A DNA stretch of 64,000 bases from Streptomyces violaceoruber (GTDB lineage: Bacteria > Actinomycetota > Actinomycetes > Streptomycetales > Streptomycetaceae), in the NCBI GenBank assembly GCA_000720805.1, contig JODI01000016.1, forward strand, positions 62,001 to 126,000, written 5' to 3'. Of this stretch, positions 19,119-27,115 are shown one piece after another. A model generated the notes under the pieces. That model did no database searches. It was not told where the DNA came from and saw only the letters and a list, made by a program, of their open reading frames with translations. A program made the position numbers and the translations under genes. Position 1 is the first letter of the stretch, and each line of letters opens with the position of its first letter.

Positions 19119-19134
19119 GTTAACGACCGCTAAC
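19119..19134. promoter_or_regulatory. TetR-type operator, copy 2
   Basis: GTTAACGACCGCTAAC repeats the arms of copy 1. It lies just upstream of a TAGAAT -10-like hexamer (19144-19149) for the leaderless TetR gene, so binding should autoregulate that gene as well as control the leucine operon. Confidence 0.7.
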
Positions 19135-19156
19135 CAGTCTGTCTAGAATTACTTCC

Positions 19157-19747
19157 ATGGCCACCAGAACCGACGCCCCCACCCGCCGCGAGCAGATCCT
19201 CAAGGAGGCCGCGCGGCTCTTCGCCGAACGCGGCTTCCACGGCGTCGGTGTGGACGAGATAGGTGCCGCGGTCGGGATCAGCGGCCCCGGTCTCTACCGT
19301 CACTTCGCGGGCAAGGACGCGATGCTCGCCGAGCTGCTGGTGGGGATCAGCGGCCAGCTGCTGACGGGCGCCAAGCGGCGCGTCCAGGAAGCCGACGGGG
19401 TGCCCGGCGAGCAGGTCCTCGACTCCCTCATCGAGGGCCACATCGACTTCGCCCTCGACGACCGCCCGCTGATCACACTGCACGATCGGGAGCTGGACCG
19501 CCTCCGGGACACGGACCGCAAGCTGGTGCGGCAGCTGCAGCGGCAGTACGTCGAGCTGTGGGTCGGCGTCGTGCGCGAGGTGTACCCGGCGTTGTCCGAG
19601 CCGACGGCGCGCTCCGCCGTCCACTCGGTGTTCGGGCTGCTGAACTCCACCCCCCATCTGGGGAGGGCGGGTTCCCTGCCGGGGCGGGGGGCCACGGCGG
19701 AGCTGCTGCACCGGATGGCGCGGGGCGCGTTCGCGGCGGCGGAGTGA
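19157..19747 (+). CDS. TetR-family regulator of the leucine/acyl-CoA operon
   Basis: This 196-residue protein has an N-terminal TetR DNA-binding domain (REQILKEAARLFAERGFHGVGVDEIG, then the recognition helix region GISGPGLYRHFAGKD) and a helical ligand domain. Divergent placement from the carboxylase operon with two matching palindromes between them suggests an acyl-CoA-responsive repressor similar in role to LiuR/PsrA-type regulators, although those are from other families or organisms. There is no Shine-Dalgarno sequence before the ATG, and a TAGAAT hexamer ends eight bases upstream, so the transcript is probably leaderless. Confidence 0.9.
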   Translation: MATRTDAPTRREQILKEAARLFAERGFHGVGVDEIGAAVGISGPGLYRHFAGKDAMLAELLVGISGQLLTGAKRRVQEADGVPGEQVLDSLIEGHIDFALDDRPLITLHDRELDRLRDTDRKLVRQLQRQYVELWVGVVREVYPALSEPTARSAVHSVFGLLNSTPHLGRAGSLPGRGATAELLHRMARGAFAAAE

Positions 19748-19820
19748 CAAGCCCCGCGGCATAAGCGGTGCGGTACAAGCCCTGCGGCGCAAGCCCTGTG
19801 GCGCAAGCTCTGCGCGCACA
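19748..19820. repeat. Short degenerate direct repeats
   Basis: Four imperfect copies of a roughly 15-base CAAGC-CC-TG-GGCG unit follow the TetR stop codon. No gene or clear hairpin is seen in them. Confidence 0.5.
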
Positions 19821-19883
19821 TCGAGCGGCCGCACGTGACGAGCGTTACCTGGACGCGCCTCCCTACTCGCCGGTACCTTGAGT

Positions 19884-19898
19884 GAGCAAGCGCTTAGC
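19884..19898. promoter_or_regulatory. Candidate operator before the second acyl-CoA dehydrogenase
   Basis: GAGCAAGCGCTTAGC contains the perfect palindrome AAGCGCTT with partly matching flanks, about 93 bases before the GTG start. Similar AAGCGCTT-centred palindromes are common before beta-oxidation genes under TetR-family control in actinobacteria; the assignment is by analogy only. Confidence 0.4.
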
Positions 19899-19990
19899 CG
19901 TTCGGGCCGCAACCATCGATTGAGGAACCCCAACGGCGAGCGACCACATACGCGAGAGCGGCGCCGGCTTAGGCGCAAGGAGGTGCGGCG

Positions 19991-21148
19991 GTGCGCCGTA
20001 CGGTGTTCAACGAGGATCACGAGGCGTTCCGGGAGACCCTCCGGGACTTCATCGAGGCCGAGGTCGTCCCCGTCTACGACGAGTGGTTCGCCGCGGGCCA
20101 GGCACCGCGCGACTTCTACTACAAGCTCGCCGAACTCGGCGTCTTCGGCATCCGCGTCGACGAGGAGTACGGCGGCGCCGGCATCGACTCGTACAAGTTC
20201 GAGGCCGTGATGTACGAGGAGACCGCCCGCGCCGGCGTCTCCTTCGGCGGCTCGGGCGTCCACGTGCTGCTCGGCCTGCCGTACATCAAGATGCTCGCCA
20301 CCGACGAGCAGAAGAAGCGCTTCCTGCCGAAGTTCGTCTCCGGCGAGGAGATGTGGGCCCTCGCGATGACCGAGCCCGGCACCGGCTCCGACCTCGCGGG
20401 CATGAAGACCACCGCCAAGCTCTCCGAGGACGGCACCCACTACGTCCTCAACGGCTCCAAGACCTTCATCACGGGTGGCGTGCACGCCGACCGTGTCATC
20501 GTCTGCGCCCGCACCGCCGCGCCGACCGCGGAGGACCGCCGCCACGGCATCTCCCTGTTCGCCGTGGACACCAAGTCCGAGGGCTACTCCATAGGCCGCA
20601 AGCTGGACAAGCTCGGCCTGAAGGTCTCCGACACCGCCGAGCTGGCGTTCGTCGACGTGAAGGTCCCCGTCGAGGACCTCCTCGGCGAGGAGAACAAGGG
20701 CTTCTCCTACCTCGGCCACAACCTGGCCTCCGAGCGCTGGGGCATCGCCTTCGGCGCGTACGCGCAGGCCAAGGCCGCCGTCCGGTTCGCCAAGGAGTAC
20801 GTCCAGGAGCGCACCGTCTTCGGCAAGCCGGTCGCGTCCTTCCAGAACACCAAGTTCGAGCTGGCCGCCTGCCAGGCCGAGGTGGACGCCGCCGAGGCCG
20901 TCGCCGACCGCGCCCTGGAGGCCCTGGACGCCGGCGAGCTGACCCCCGCCGAGGCCGCCAGCGCCAAGCTGTTCTGCACCGAGGTCGCGCACCGCGTCAT
21001 CGACCGCTGCCTCCAGCTGCACGGCGGCTACGGCTTCATGAACGAGTACCCGATCGCCCGCCTGTACGCGGACAACCGCGTCAACCGCATCTACGGCGGC
21101 ACCAGCGAGATCATGAAGACGATCATCGCGAAGGACATGGGTCTGTAA
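19991..21148 (+). CDS. Acyl-CoA dehydrogenase (LCAD/IVD-like active site)
   Basis: This 385-residue FAD enzyme carries ACAD signatures: MTEPGTGSDLAGM, GSKTFITGGVHAD, and HGGYGFMNEYPIARLYADNRV. The usual catalytic Glu position near the C-terminus is Gly (IYGGTSEIM), and a Glu lies in helix G (LASERWGIA, near residue 244), the layout of long-chain and isovaleryl-CoA dehydrogenases. So of the two ACADs in the window this one, not the operon copy, has the isovaleryl-type active site. The GTG start has an AAGGAGG site seven bases upstream. An acyl-CoA thioesterase gene follows 35 bases later. Confidence 0.92.
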   Translation: MRRTVFNEDHEAFRETLRDFIEAEVVPVYDEWFAAGQAPRDFYYKLAELGVFGIRVDEEYGGAGIDSYKFEAVMYEETARAGVSFGGSGVHVLLGLPYIKMLATDEQKKRFLPKFVSGEEMWALAMTEPGTGSDLAGMKTTAKLSEDGTHYVLNGSKTFITGGVHADRVIVCARTAAPTAEDRRHGISLFAVDTKSEGYSIGRKLDKLGLKVSDTAELAFVDVKVPVEDLLGEENKGFSYLGHNLASERWGIAFGAYAQAKAAVRFAKEYVQERTVFGKPVASFQNTKFELAACQAEVDAAEAVADRALEALDAGELTPAEAASAKLFCTEVAHRVIDRCLQLHGGYGFMNEYPIARLYADNRVNRIYGGTSEIMKTIIAKDMGL

Positions 21149-21183
21149 GGTCCCGGAAATTACTGGCCCGTAGAAATAACTGC

Positions 21184-22053
21184 ATGAGTCAGGCACTGGA
21201 CGATCTCCTCGATCTGCTCGACCTCGAGCAGATCGAGGAGAACATCTTCCGAGGTCAGTCCCGGTTCGCCGTCGTCCCTCGGGTCTTCGGCGGCCAGGTC
21301 GCGGCCCAGGCGCTCGTCGCCGCCGGGCGGACGGTCCCCGAGGGCCGCCTCGCCCACTCCCTCCACGCGTACTTCCTGCGCCCCGGCGATCCCGGCGCGC
21401 CGATCGTCTACACGGTCGACCGGATGAACGACGGCCGTTCCTTCACCGCGCGCCGCGTCCTCGCGGTCCAGCACGGACAGCCGATCTTCGCGCTGTCCGC
21501 CTCCTTCCAACGGTACGAGGAGGGCTTCGACCACCAGACCCCGATGCCGCCCTCCGCCGACCCGGTCACGCTGCCGACCTCCCAGGAGCGGCTGCGCGGC
21601 TACGGCCATCTCGCCCCCGAGGTCGTGGAGAAGTTCCTCCAGGCCCGCGAGGCGATCGACCTGCGCTACGTCGACGCGCCGCCGTACGGCGATTTCGGCG
21701 AGCCCCGCGAACCGCACTCCCAGGTCTGGTTCCGCACCAACGGCAAACTCGCGGACGACCCCCTGCTGCACGTCGTCCTCGCCACCTACGTCTCCGACAT
21801 GACCCTGCTCGACTCGGTCCTGCTCGCGCACGGACGCGGCGGCTGGGCGGTCGGTGACGTCGTGGGAGCCTCGCTCGACCACGCCATGTGGTTCCACCGG
21901 CCGTTCCGCGCCGACGAGTGGCTCCTGTACGACCAGGAGTCCCCGTCGGCACACGGCGGCCGGGGCCTGGGCCAGGCCCGCATCTACACGCAGGACGGCC
22001 GGCTCGCCATCTCGGTCATCCAGGAGGGCGTGGTCCGCGCCCCGCGACGCTGA
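21184..22053 (+). CDS. tesB: Acyl-CoA thioesterase II
   Basis: This 289-residue double-hotdog thioesterase hydrolyses acyl-CoA to free acid and CoA. Recognisable TesB segments are LLDLEQIEENIFRGQS at the N-terminus, FGGQVAAQALVAAGRTV in the first hotdog and SLDHAMWFHRPFRADEWLLYDQ with the acidic active-site residue in the second, ending QDGRLAISVIQEGVVR. The ATG at 21184 opens the family-typical N-terminus; no Shine-Dalgarno sequence is present, so it may be translated from a leaderless message or by coupling to the upstream dehydrogenase. Context suggests control of CoA ester pools during fatty or branched-chain acid catabolism. Confidence 0.93.
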   Translation: MSQALDDLLDLLDLEQIEENIFRGQSRFAVVPRVFGGQVAAQALVAAGRTVPEGRLAHSLHAYFLRPGDPGAPIVYTVDRMNDGRSFTARRVLAVQHGQPIFALSASFQRYEEGFDHQTPMPPSADPVTLPTSQERLRGYGHLAPEVVEKFLQAREAIDLRYVDAPPYGDFGEPREPHSQVWFRTNGKLADDPLLHVVLATYVSDMTLLDSVLLAHGRGGWAVGDVVGASLDHAMWFHRPFRADEWLLYDQESPSAHGGRGLGQARIYTQDGRLAISVIQEGVVRAPRR

Positions 22054-22090
22054 CGCGCCCCGTCGCCGAGCGCTCTCTCCAGCCGAGCGC

Positions 22091-22885
22091 TCAGCCCTGC
22101 GTCAGCCCCGCCTCCGCCAGCAGATACGCCGTCATCGGGTCGTAGTGGCGCGGGCTGACCACGTGGTCGTCGAGGGGGACCGTCACCTGCACGGTGCCCT
22201 CCGCCTCGGCGAGGAAGAGCGCCGGGTCGTTGCAGTCGGCGTAGCCGACGGAGTCGACGCCGTGCTGCCCGGCGTAGCCCGCCCAGCCGTGGTCGGCGAC
22301 GACCAGGTCCGGCAGCGGGCGGCCCTCGCGCTCCAGGGTGGTGAGGATGGCCTTCATCGGCTCGCCGGAGTGCGTGTGCCACAGCGTGGCGCCGTGCTCC
22401 AGCACCGCCACGTCCGCGAACTGCATGACGTACCCCTCGTCCGTCTGCAGCCCGTCCGGGATGACGACGATCTCGCAGCCGGCGGCTCGCAGCGCGGCGG
22501 CCGTGGCGCGGTGCACGTCGAGCAGACCGCCCGGGTGGCCGGTGGCGAACAGGACCCGCTGCTGCCCGTCGGCGGCCTTGCGCAGCCGGGCCGCCATCCG
22601 GTCCAGGGCGGCCACCGTCAGACCGGGGTCGATGCTGTCCTGGCCGTACCGGTACTCGGGATCGTCGTTCACTCCGACCCGCTCCGCCATCACCGCGAGC
22701 ACGTCCTGCTCGTCGGTCCACCGGTCGCCGAGCTCCAGGCCGAGCCAGAAGTTGCGGACGCCGTTCGCCAGCTGGCGGTAGTGGGAGAGGTTGTTCTCAC
22801 GAGGGGTCGCGACATCGCCCGCGATACGGGTCTTCACAAGGTGGTCGACGAGCTCGGCGCGGCTGGGTGTCCCGGGTATCGGCAT
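22091..22885 (-). CDS. Phosphatase-family protein of uncertain substrate
   Basis: This 264-residue soluble protein begins MPIPGTPSRAELVDHLVKTRIAGDVATPR and contains FATGHPGGLLDVHRATAAAL, VADHGWAGYAGQHG and a C-terminal DPMTAYLLAEAG. I recall homologues annotated simply as phosphatase in Streptomyces, but I cannot assign catalytic residues with confidence; the acidic and histidine-rich DHGWAG and LWHTHSGEP segments are candidates. An ATG nine bases upstream (22894) is an equally possible start. It converges on tesB and is 70 bases after the PucR regulator in the same direction. Confidence 0.6.
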   Translation of the reverse strand: MPIPGTPSRAELVDHLVKTRIAGDVATPRENNLSHYRQLANGVRNFWLGLELGDRWTDEQDVLAVMAERVGVNDDPEYRYGQDSIDPGLTVAALDRMAARLRKAADGQQRVLFATGHPGGLLDVHRATAAALRAAGCEIVVIPDGLQTDEGYVMQFADVAVLEHGATLWHTHSGEPMKAILTTLEREGRPLPDLVVADHGWAGYAGQHGVDSVGYADCNDPALFLAEAEGTVQVTVPLDDHVVSPRHYDPMTAYLLAEAGLTQG

Positions 22886-22955
22886 GCCCCCCATTGTGAG
22901 GCAGACCTCGGGGGGATCACTCGGCATCCCGCACGCTGGGACGTGCGTCACGCGA

Positions 22956-24494
22956 TCACAGATGCCGCAGCGCGAACCACAGTTCCATCCGTACGTCCGG
23001 GTCGTCCAGGTCGGCCGCGAGCAGGGCCGCGCACCGGGCGATCCGCTGCCGCACGGTGTTGCGGTGCACGGCCAGCGCCACCGCCGTACGGTCCCAGCTG
23101 CCGTGCAGCGACAGCCAGGCGCGCAGCGTCTCGGTGAGCGCCGGGGTGGCCGCGACCGGCGCGAGCAGCGTACGGGCGTACGCCTCGGCCTCCTCCCCGG
23201 GGACCAGGTCCGCGAGAGCCGGGCGGGTGGTGTGCCGGACCAGCGGGGCACGGGTGGCCCGGGCGCGGGCCAGGGCACGGGCCGCCTGGGCGTCGGCGGA
23301 CGCCCACTCGTGCGGTCCGGCGACCGCGCTGACACCGAGCGTCCAGCCGGGCTGCGGAGCCGGTTCGCGTCCGGCCGGCACCAGGACCCGTACGACGTCC
23401 CGGTCCAGGTCGACCAGCGGGGAGCCGAGCGCCGCCCCGAGCGCGGAGGCGGCCACCCCGTCGGGAACCTCCCGCATGTCGGGCCGGGCGTGCACGACGA
23501 CCCACCGTTCACCGCCCAGCAGGGGCGCCACCTCGTCGGGCCCGGCCCCCAGCAGCAGCCGTACGAGCGCCGCGGACCGGGCCGCTCCCGTCCCGCTCTG
23601 GTGTTCGCCGGTGAGGAGGGAGAGCAGCACGGCGGCGACGGACGCGATGGTGTGGTCGCCGGGGTCACGCCGGGGCGCCGCGACCCCGAGCACGAAACCC
23701 TGCCCGGCGCCGAGGGCGTAGGCGGCGAGATGCGTACCGGCGAGGGTGGTGTCGGTGGCGGTCGTGGAGGAGCGGCCGGCTACGATCCGCGCGAGTTCCG
23801 CCAGCGCCTCCCGCCCCTCGCCTCTTTGCTCCCCTCCGGTCGGTGCCCCCGGTACCTTGCCCCTCTGCTCGCCTCCGGTCGGTGCCCCCGGCACCTCGCC
23901 CCCCGGTTCCCGTCCCGCCGTCGCGATCTCCGCCCCCTCCGGTCCGTACAGCACCGCCCGGCCGCCCACCCGCTGGGCGAGCTGCCGCAGGACGGACGGG
24001 ACCGGGTCGGGGCGGGAGGCCGCGGCGGCGAGGCTCTGCTGGGCCTCCGTGACACGGCGCAGTTCGGTGTGCCGGGCCTGGGCCATCAGCTGCCAGACCG
24101 CGCGGGCCACACCCGAGAACGTGGTTCGCGGCGGGACCTCGACCAGCGGCAGCTCGTACGCCTCGCAGGCCGCGACCAGCGCCCGCGGCACCGCGTCGTG
24201 CACCGGTGCCAGCCCGAACCCGAGGGCCGCCCCGCCCGCCGCGACGATCCGGGAGACGTAGTCGTCGAAGTAGGTGCCGGAGCCCGCCGCCTCCGGAATG
24301 TGCACGCCCGCCGTCAGCAGGAGTTCACCGCCGAGCAGATACGGATACGGGTCCGCCATCTCCGAGGTGTGCGCCCAGTGGATGACGATGTCCGGGTCGG
24401 ACGGCCCCGCGATCTGCCGCAGGGCCAGGTCCTCGCGGGCCAGGAGAGCCGCGAGAGGCACGGGAGGGGTCGGCGGGACAGCGGGATCCGGCAC
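22956..24494 (-). CDS. PucR-family transcriptional regulator
   Basis: This 512-residue regulator has an N-terminal PucR/purine-catabolism domain (WAHTSEMADPYPYLLGGELLLTAG), a central CdaR-type GGDEF-like region and a C-terminal helix-turn-helix (HGSWDRTAVALAVHRNTVRQRIARC), the usual order. It is divergent from the symporter-ureohydrolase-ThDP enzyme unit, so it probably controls uptake and use of a nitrogenous compound. The linker near residues 205-230 contains two exact-phase 13-residue repeats (VPGAPTGGEQRG), which are not part of the family. Confidence 0.9.
   Translation of the reverse strand: MPDPAVPPTPPVPLAALLAREDLALRQIAGPSDPDIVIHWAHTSEMADPYPYLLGGELLLTAGVHIPEAAGSGTYFDDYVSRIVAAGGAALGFGLAPVHDAVPRALVAACEAYELPLVEVPPRTTFSGVARAVWQLMAQARHTELRRVTEAQQSLAAAASRPDPVPSVLRQLAQRVGGRAVLYGPEGAEIATAGREPGGEVPGAPTGGEQRGKVPGAPTGGEQRGEGREALAELARIVAGRSSTTATDTTLAGTHLAAYALGAGQGFVLGVAAPRRDPGDHTIASVAAVLLSLLTGEHQSGTGAARSAALVRLLLGAGPDEVAPLLGGERWVVVHARPDMREVPDGVAASALGAALGSPLVDLDRDVVRVLVPAGREPAPQPGWTLGVSAVAGPHEWASADAQAARALARARATRAPLVRHTTRPALADLVPGEEAEAYARTLLAPVAATPALTETLRAWLSLHGSWDRTAVALAVHRNTVRQRIARCAALLAADLDDPDVRMELWFALRHL
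23833..23910. repeat. 39-base in-frame direct repeat in the PucR gene
   Basis: A block beginning CCTCCGGTCGGTGCCCCCGG recurs 39 bases later (23833 and 23872) with few mismatches. It encodes two 13-residue copies of VPGAPTGGEQRG plus one residue in the interdomain linker. Confidence 0.85.
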
Positions 24495-24616
24495 GGTGGA
24501 CGTTCCTTCAATCCTGCTCGGCTCGAATGGATGAAACGTACACTTCGCAGTCGCTTTCCGGCCACCTAGTGTCGGTGCTCGTCACCCGCCGGCGACACCG
24601 AGCGAAGGAGGGCCCC

Positions 24617-26089
24617 GTGGCCGTCGACTACGCAGTCATCGTCGTCTATCTGGCCGGCATGCTGGCCATGGGCTGGTGGGGCATGCGCCGCGCCAGGTCG
24701 AAGAGCGAGTTCCTGGTCGCCGGGCGCCGCCTCGGACCTGTCATGTACTCGGGCACCATGGCCGCGATCGTCCTCGGCGGCGCGTCCACCATCGGCGGCG
24801 TGGGCCTCGGCTACCAGTACGGCCTGTCCGGTGCCTGGATGGTCTTCACCATCGGCCTCGGCCTGCTCGCGCTGTCCGTCTTCTTCTCCGCCCGCATCGC
24901 CCGACTGAAGGTCTACACCGTCTCCGAGATGCTGGACCTGCGCTACGGCGGCCGCGCGGGCGTCATCTCCGGCGTGGTCATGTGGGCGTACACCCTGATG
25001 CTCGCGGTCACGTCGACCATCGCGTACGCCACCATCTTCGACGTCCTCTTCGACATGAACAGGACCGCCGCGATCGTCCTCGGCGGCTCGATCGTCGTCG
25101 CCTACTCGACGCTCGGCGGCATGTGGTCGATCACGCTGACGGACATGGTGCAGTTCGTGGTGAAGACCATCGGCGTGCTGCTCCTGCTCCTCCCGATCGC
25201 CGTCGTCAAGGCGGGCGGCTTCAGCGAGATGAAGGCGAAGCTGCCCACCGAGTACTTCGACCCGCTCGGCATCGGCGGCGAGACGATCTTCACCTACGTG
25301 CTGATCTACACGTTCGGCATGCTCATCGGCCAGGACATCTGGCAGCGCGTGTTCACCGCCCGCGGCGACCGCACCGCCAGGTGGGGCGGCACGGTCGCGG
25401 GCACCTACTGCCTCGTCTACGCCCTCGCCGGCGCCGTCATCGGCACGGCGGCCAAGGTCCTCTACCCGAAGCTGCCCAATGCCGACGACGCCTTCGCGAC
25501 CATCGTCAAGGACGAACTCCCGGTCGGCGTACGGGGGTTGGTGCTCGCCGCCGCACTGGCCGCCGTGATGTCCACGTCCTCCGGCGCGCTCATCGCCTGC
25601 GCGACCGTCGCCAACAACGACATCTGGTCGCGGCTGCGGGGCGCCACGGACGCCGCGGCCGAAGCCCCCGACGACCGCGACGAGGTCAGGGGCAACCGCG
25701 CCTTCATCCTCGTCATGGGCGTGGTCGTGATCGGTACCGCCATCGCGCTGAACAACGTCGTCGAGGCACTGACCGTCGCCTACAACCTGCTCGTCGGCGG
25801 CCTCCTCGTCCCGATCCTCGGCGGACTGCTGTGGAAGCGCGGCACCGTGCAGGGCGCCCTCGCCTCCGTCGTCGTCGGCGGTCTCGCCGTCGTCGGCCTG
25901 ATGGCGGGCTACGGCATCCTCGCCAACGAGCCCGTCTACTACGGGCTGTTGTCCTCCCTGGCCGCGTACCTCCTCGTCTCCCTGGCGACCAGGCCCACCG
26001 ACGCGGCCGTCCTCGCGGCCTGGCGCGAGCGCCTCGCCGGCCGCGGGACCCCCGACCTCACCTCCGCACCGGTTCCGGCTCCCCGTTAG
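24617..26089 (+). CDS. Sodium:solute symporter family transporter
   Basis: This 490-residue integral membrane protein has about 13 hydrophobic segments and the sodium:solute symporter signatures GRRLGPVMYSGTMAAIVLGGASTIGGVGLGYQYG near residues 35-75 and GQDIWQRVFTARG near residue 240. The GTG at 24617 follows a GAAGGAGG site by six bases; the frame is open further upstream but without a ribosome site. It precedes an ureohydrolase gene by 57 bases, so it probably imports the compound that enzyme acts on (agmatine, guanidinobutyrate or a related amine or acid). Substrate is inferred from context only. Confidence 0.92.
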   Translation: MAVDYAVIVVYLAGMLAMGWWGMRRARSKSEFLVAGRRLGPVMYSGTMAAIVLGGASTIGGVGLGYQYGLSGAWMVFTIGLGLLALSVFFSARIARLKVYTVSEMLDLRYGGRAGVISGVVMWAYTLMLAVTSTIAYATIFDVLFDMNRTAAIVLGGSIVVAYSTLGGMWSITLTDMVQFVVKTIGVLLLLLPIAVVKAGGFSEMKAKLPTEYFDPLGIGGETIFTYVLIYTFGMLIGQDIWQRVFTARGDRTARWGGTVAGTYCLVYALAGAVIGTAAKVLYPKLPNADDAFATIVKDELPVGVRGLVLAAALAAVMSTSSGALIACATVANNDIWSRLRGATDAAAEAPDDRDEVRGNRAFILVMGVVVIGTAIALNNVVEALTVAYNLLVGGLLVPILGGLLWKRGTVQGALASVVVGGLAVVGLMAGYGILANEPVYYGLLSSLAAYLLVSLATRPTDAAVLAAWRERLAGRGTPDLTSAPVPAPR

Positions 26090-26096
26090 AGTCGTC

Positions 26097-26143
26097 AGAA
26101 GAAGCAGTACATACGCGGCGAAGCGTAGGAAAGAAGGCAGTAC
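26097..26143. repeat. Direct repeats before the ureohydrolase start
   Basis: AGAAGAAGCAGTAC (26097-26110) and AAGAAGGCAGTAC (26131-26143) flank a GC-rich core in the 57-base intergenic gap. The second copy provides the GAAGG ribosome site. Confidence 0.5.
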
Positions 26144-26146
26144 TTC

Positions 26147-27115
26147 ATGAGCAGCAACGAGACGCCCCGCGGCCCCGTCGACTCGTCCCGCGTCCCGCGG
26201 TACGCCGGTCCCGCGACCTTCGCCCGGCTGCCGCGCCTCGACGAGGTCGGCCGCGCCGATGTCGCCGTGGTCGGGGTGCCGTTCGACTCGGGCGTCTCGT
26301 ACCGGCCGGGTGCCCGCTTCGGCGGCAACGCGATCCGCGAGGCGTCCCGGCTGCTGCGCCCGTACAACCCGGCGCAGGACGCGTCCCCCTTCGCCCTCGC
26401 GCAGGTGGCCGACGGCGGCGACATCGCCGTGAACCCCTTCGACATCCACGAGGCGGTCGAGACCGTCGAGGCCGCGGCGGACGAGCTGCTCGGCACCGGC
26501 GCCCGCCTGATGACCCTGGGCGGCGACCACACGATCGCGCTGCCGCTGCTGCGGTCGGTCGCCAAGAAGCACGGCCCGGTCGCCTTGCTCCACTTCGACG
26601 CCCACCTCGACACCTGGGACACGTACTTCGGCGCGGAGTACACGCACGGCACACCGTTCCGGCGGGCGGTGGAGGAGGGCGTCCTCGACACCTCCGCCCT
26701 GTCCCACGTCGGCACCCGCGGCCCCCTGTACGGCAAGCAGGACCTCACCGACGACGCCAAGATGGGCTTCGGCATCGTCACGTCGGCGGATGTGATGCGG
26801 CGGGGCGTCGACGAGGTCGCCGACCAGCTCCGGCAGCGCATCGGCGACCGTCCCCTGTACATCTCCATCGACATCGACTGCCTGGACCCGGCCCACGCAC
26901 CCGGCACCGGCACGCCCGAGGCGGGCGGCATGACCTCCCGTGAGCTGCTGGAGATCCTGCGCGGTCTGGCATCGTGCACCCTGGTGTCGGCGGACGTCGT
27001 CGAGGTGGCCCCCGCGTACGACCACGCGGAGATCACGTCGGTGGCGGCGTCCCACACGGCATACGAACTGACCACGATCATGTCCCGTCAGATTGCTGAG
27101 GCCCGCGCGAAGTGA
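26147..27115 (+). CDS. speB: Agmatinase-family ureohydrolase (agmatinase or guanidinobutyrase)
   Basis: This 322-residue binuclear manganese enzyme hydrolyses a guanidino compound to urea and an amine. All metal motifs are intact: [16 protein letters not shown] and [19 protein letters not shown], with HGTPFRRA between. It would act on agmatine (giving putrescine) or 4-guanidinobutyrate (giving GABA); sequence alone does not separate these. It overlaps the following ThDP enzyme by four bases (GTGA) and follows a symporter. Coupling to an AruI-like decarboxylase favours guanidinobutyrase in an arginine transamination route, but the usual database label is SpeB. Confidence 0.93.
   Translation: MSSNETPRGPVDSSRVPRYAGPATFARLPRLDEVGRADVAVVGVPFDSGVSYRPGARFGGNAIREASRLLRPYNPAQDASPFALAQVADGGDIAVNPFDIHEAVETVEAAADELLGTGARLMTLGGDHTIALPLLRSVAKKHGPVALLHFDAHLDTWDTYFGAEYTHGTPFRRAVEEGVLDTSALSHVGTRGPLYGKQDLTDDAKMGFGIVTSADVMRRGVDEVADQLRQRIGDRPLYISIDIDCLDPAHAPGTGTPEAGGMTSRELLEILRGLASCTLVSADVVEVAPAYDHAEITSVAASHTAYELTTIMSRQIAEARAK

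Noticed and set aside
24566..27055. An 829-codon frame antisense to the symporter and ureohydrolase
   Set aside because: Same shadow pattern, and both sense genes have intact family motifs.
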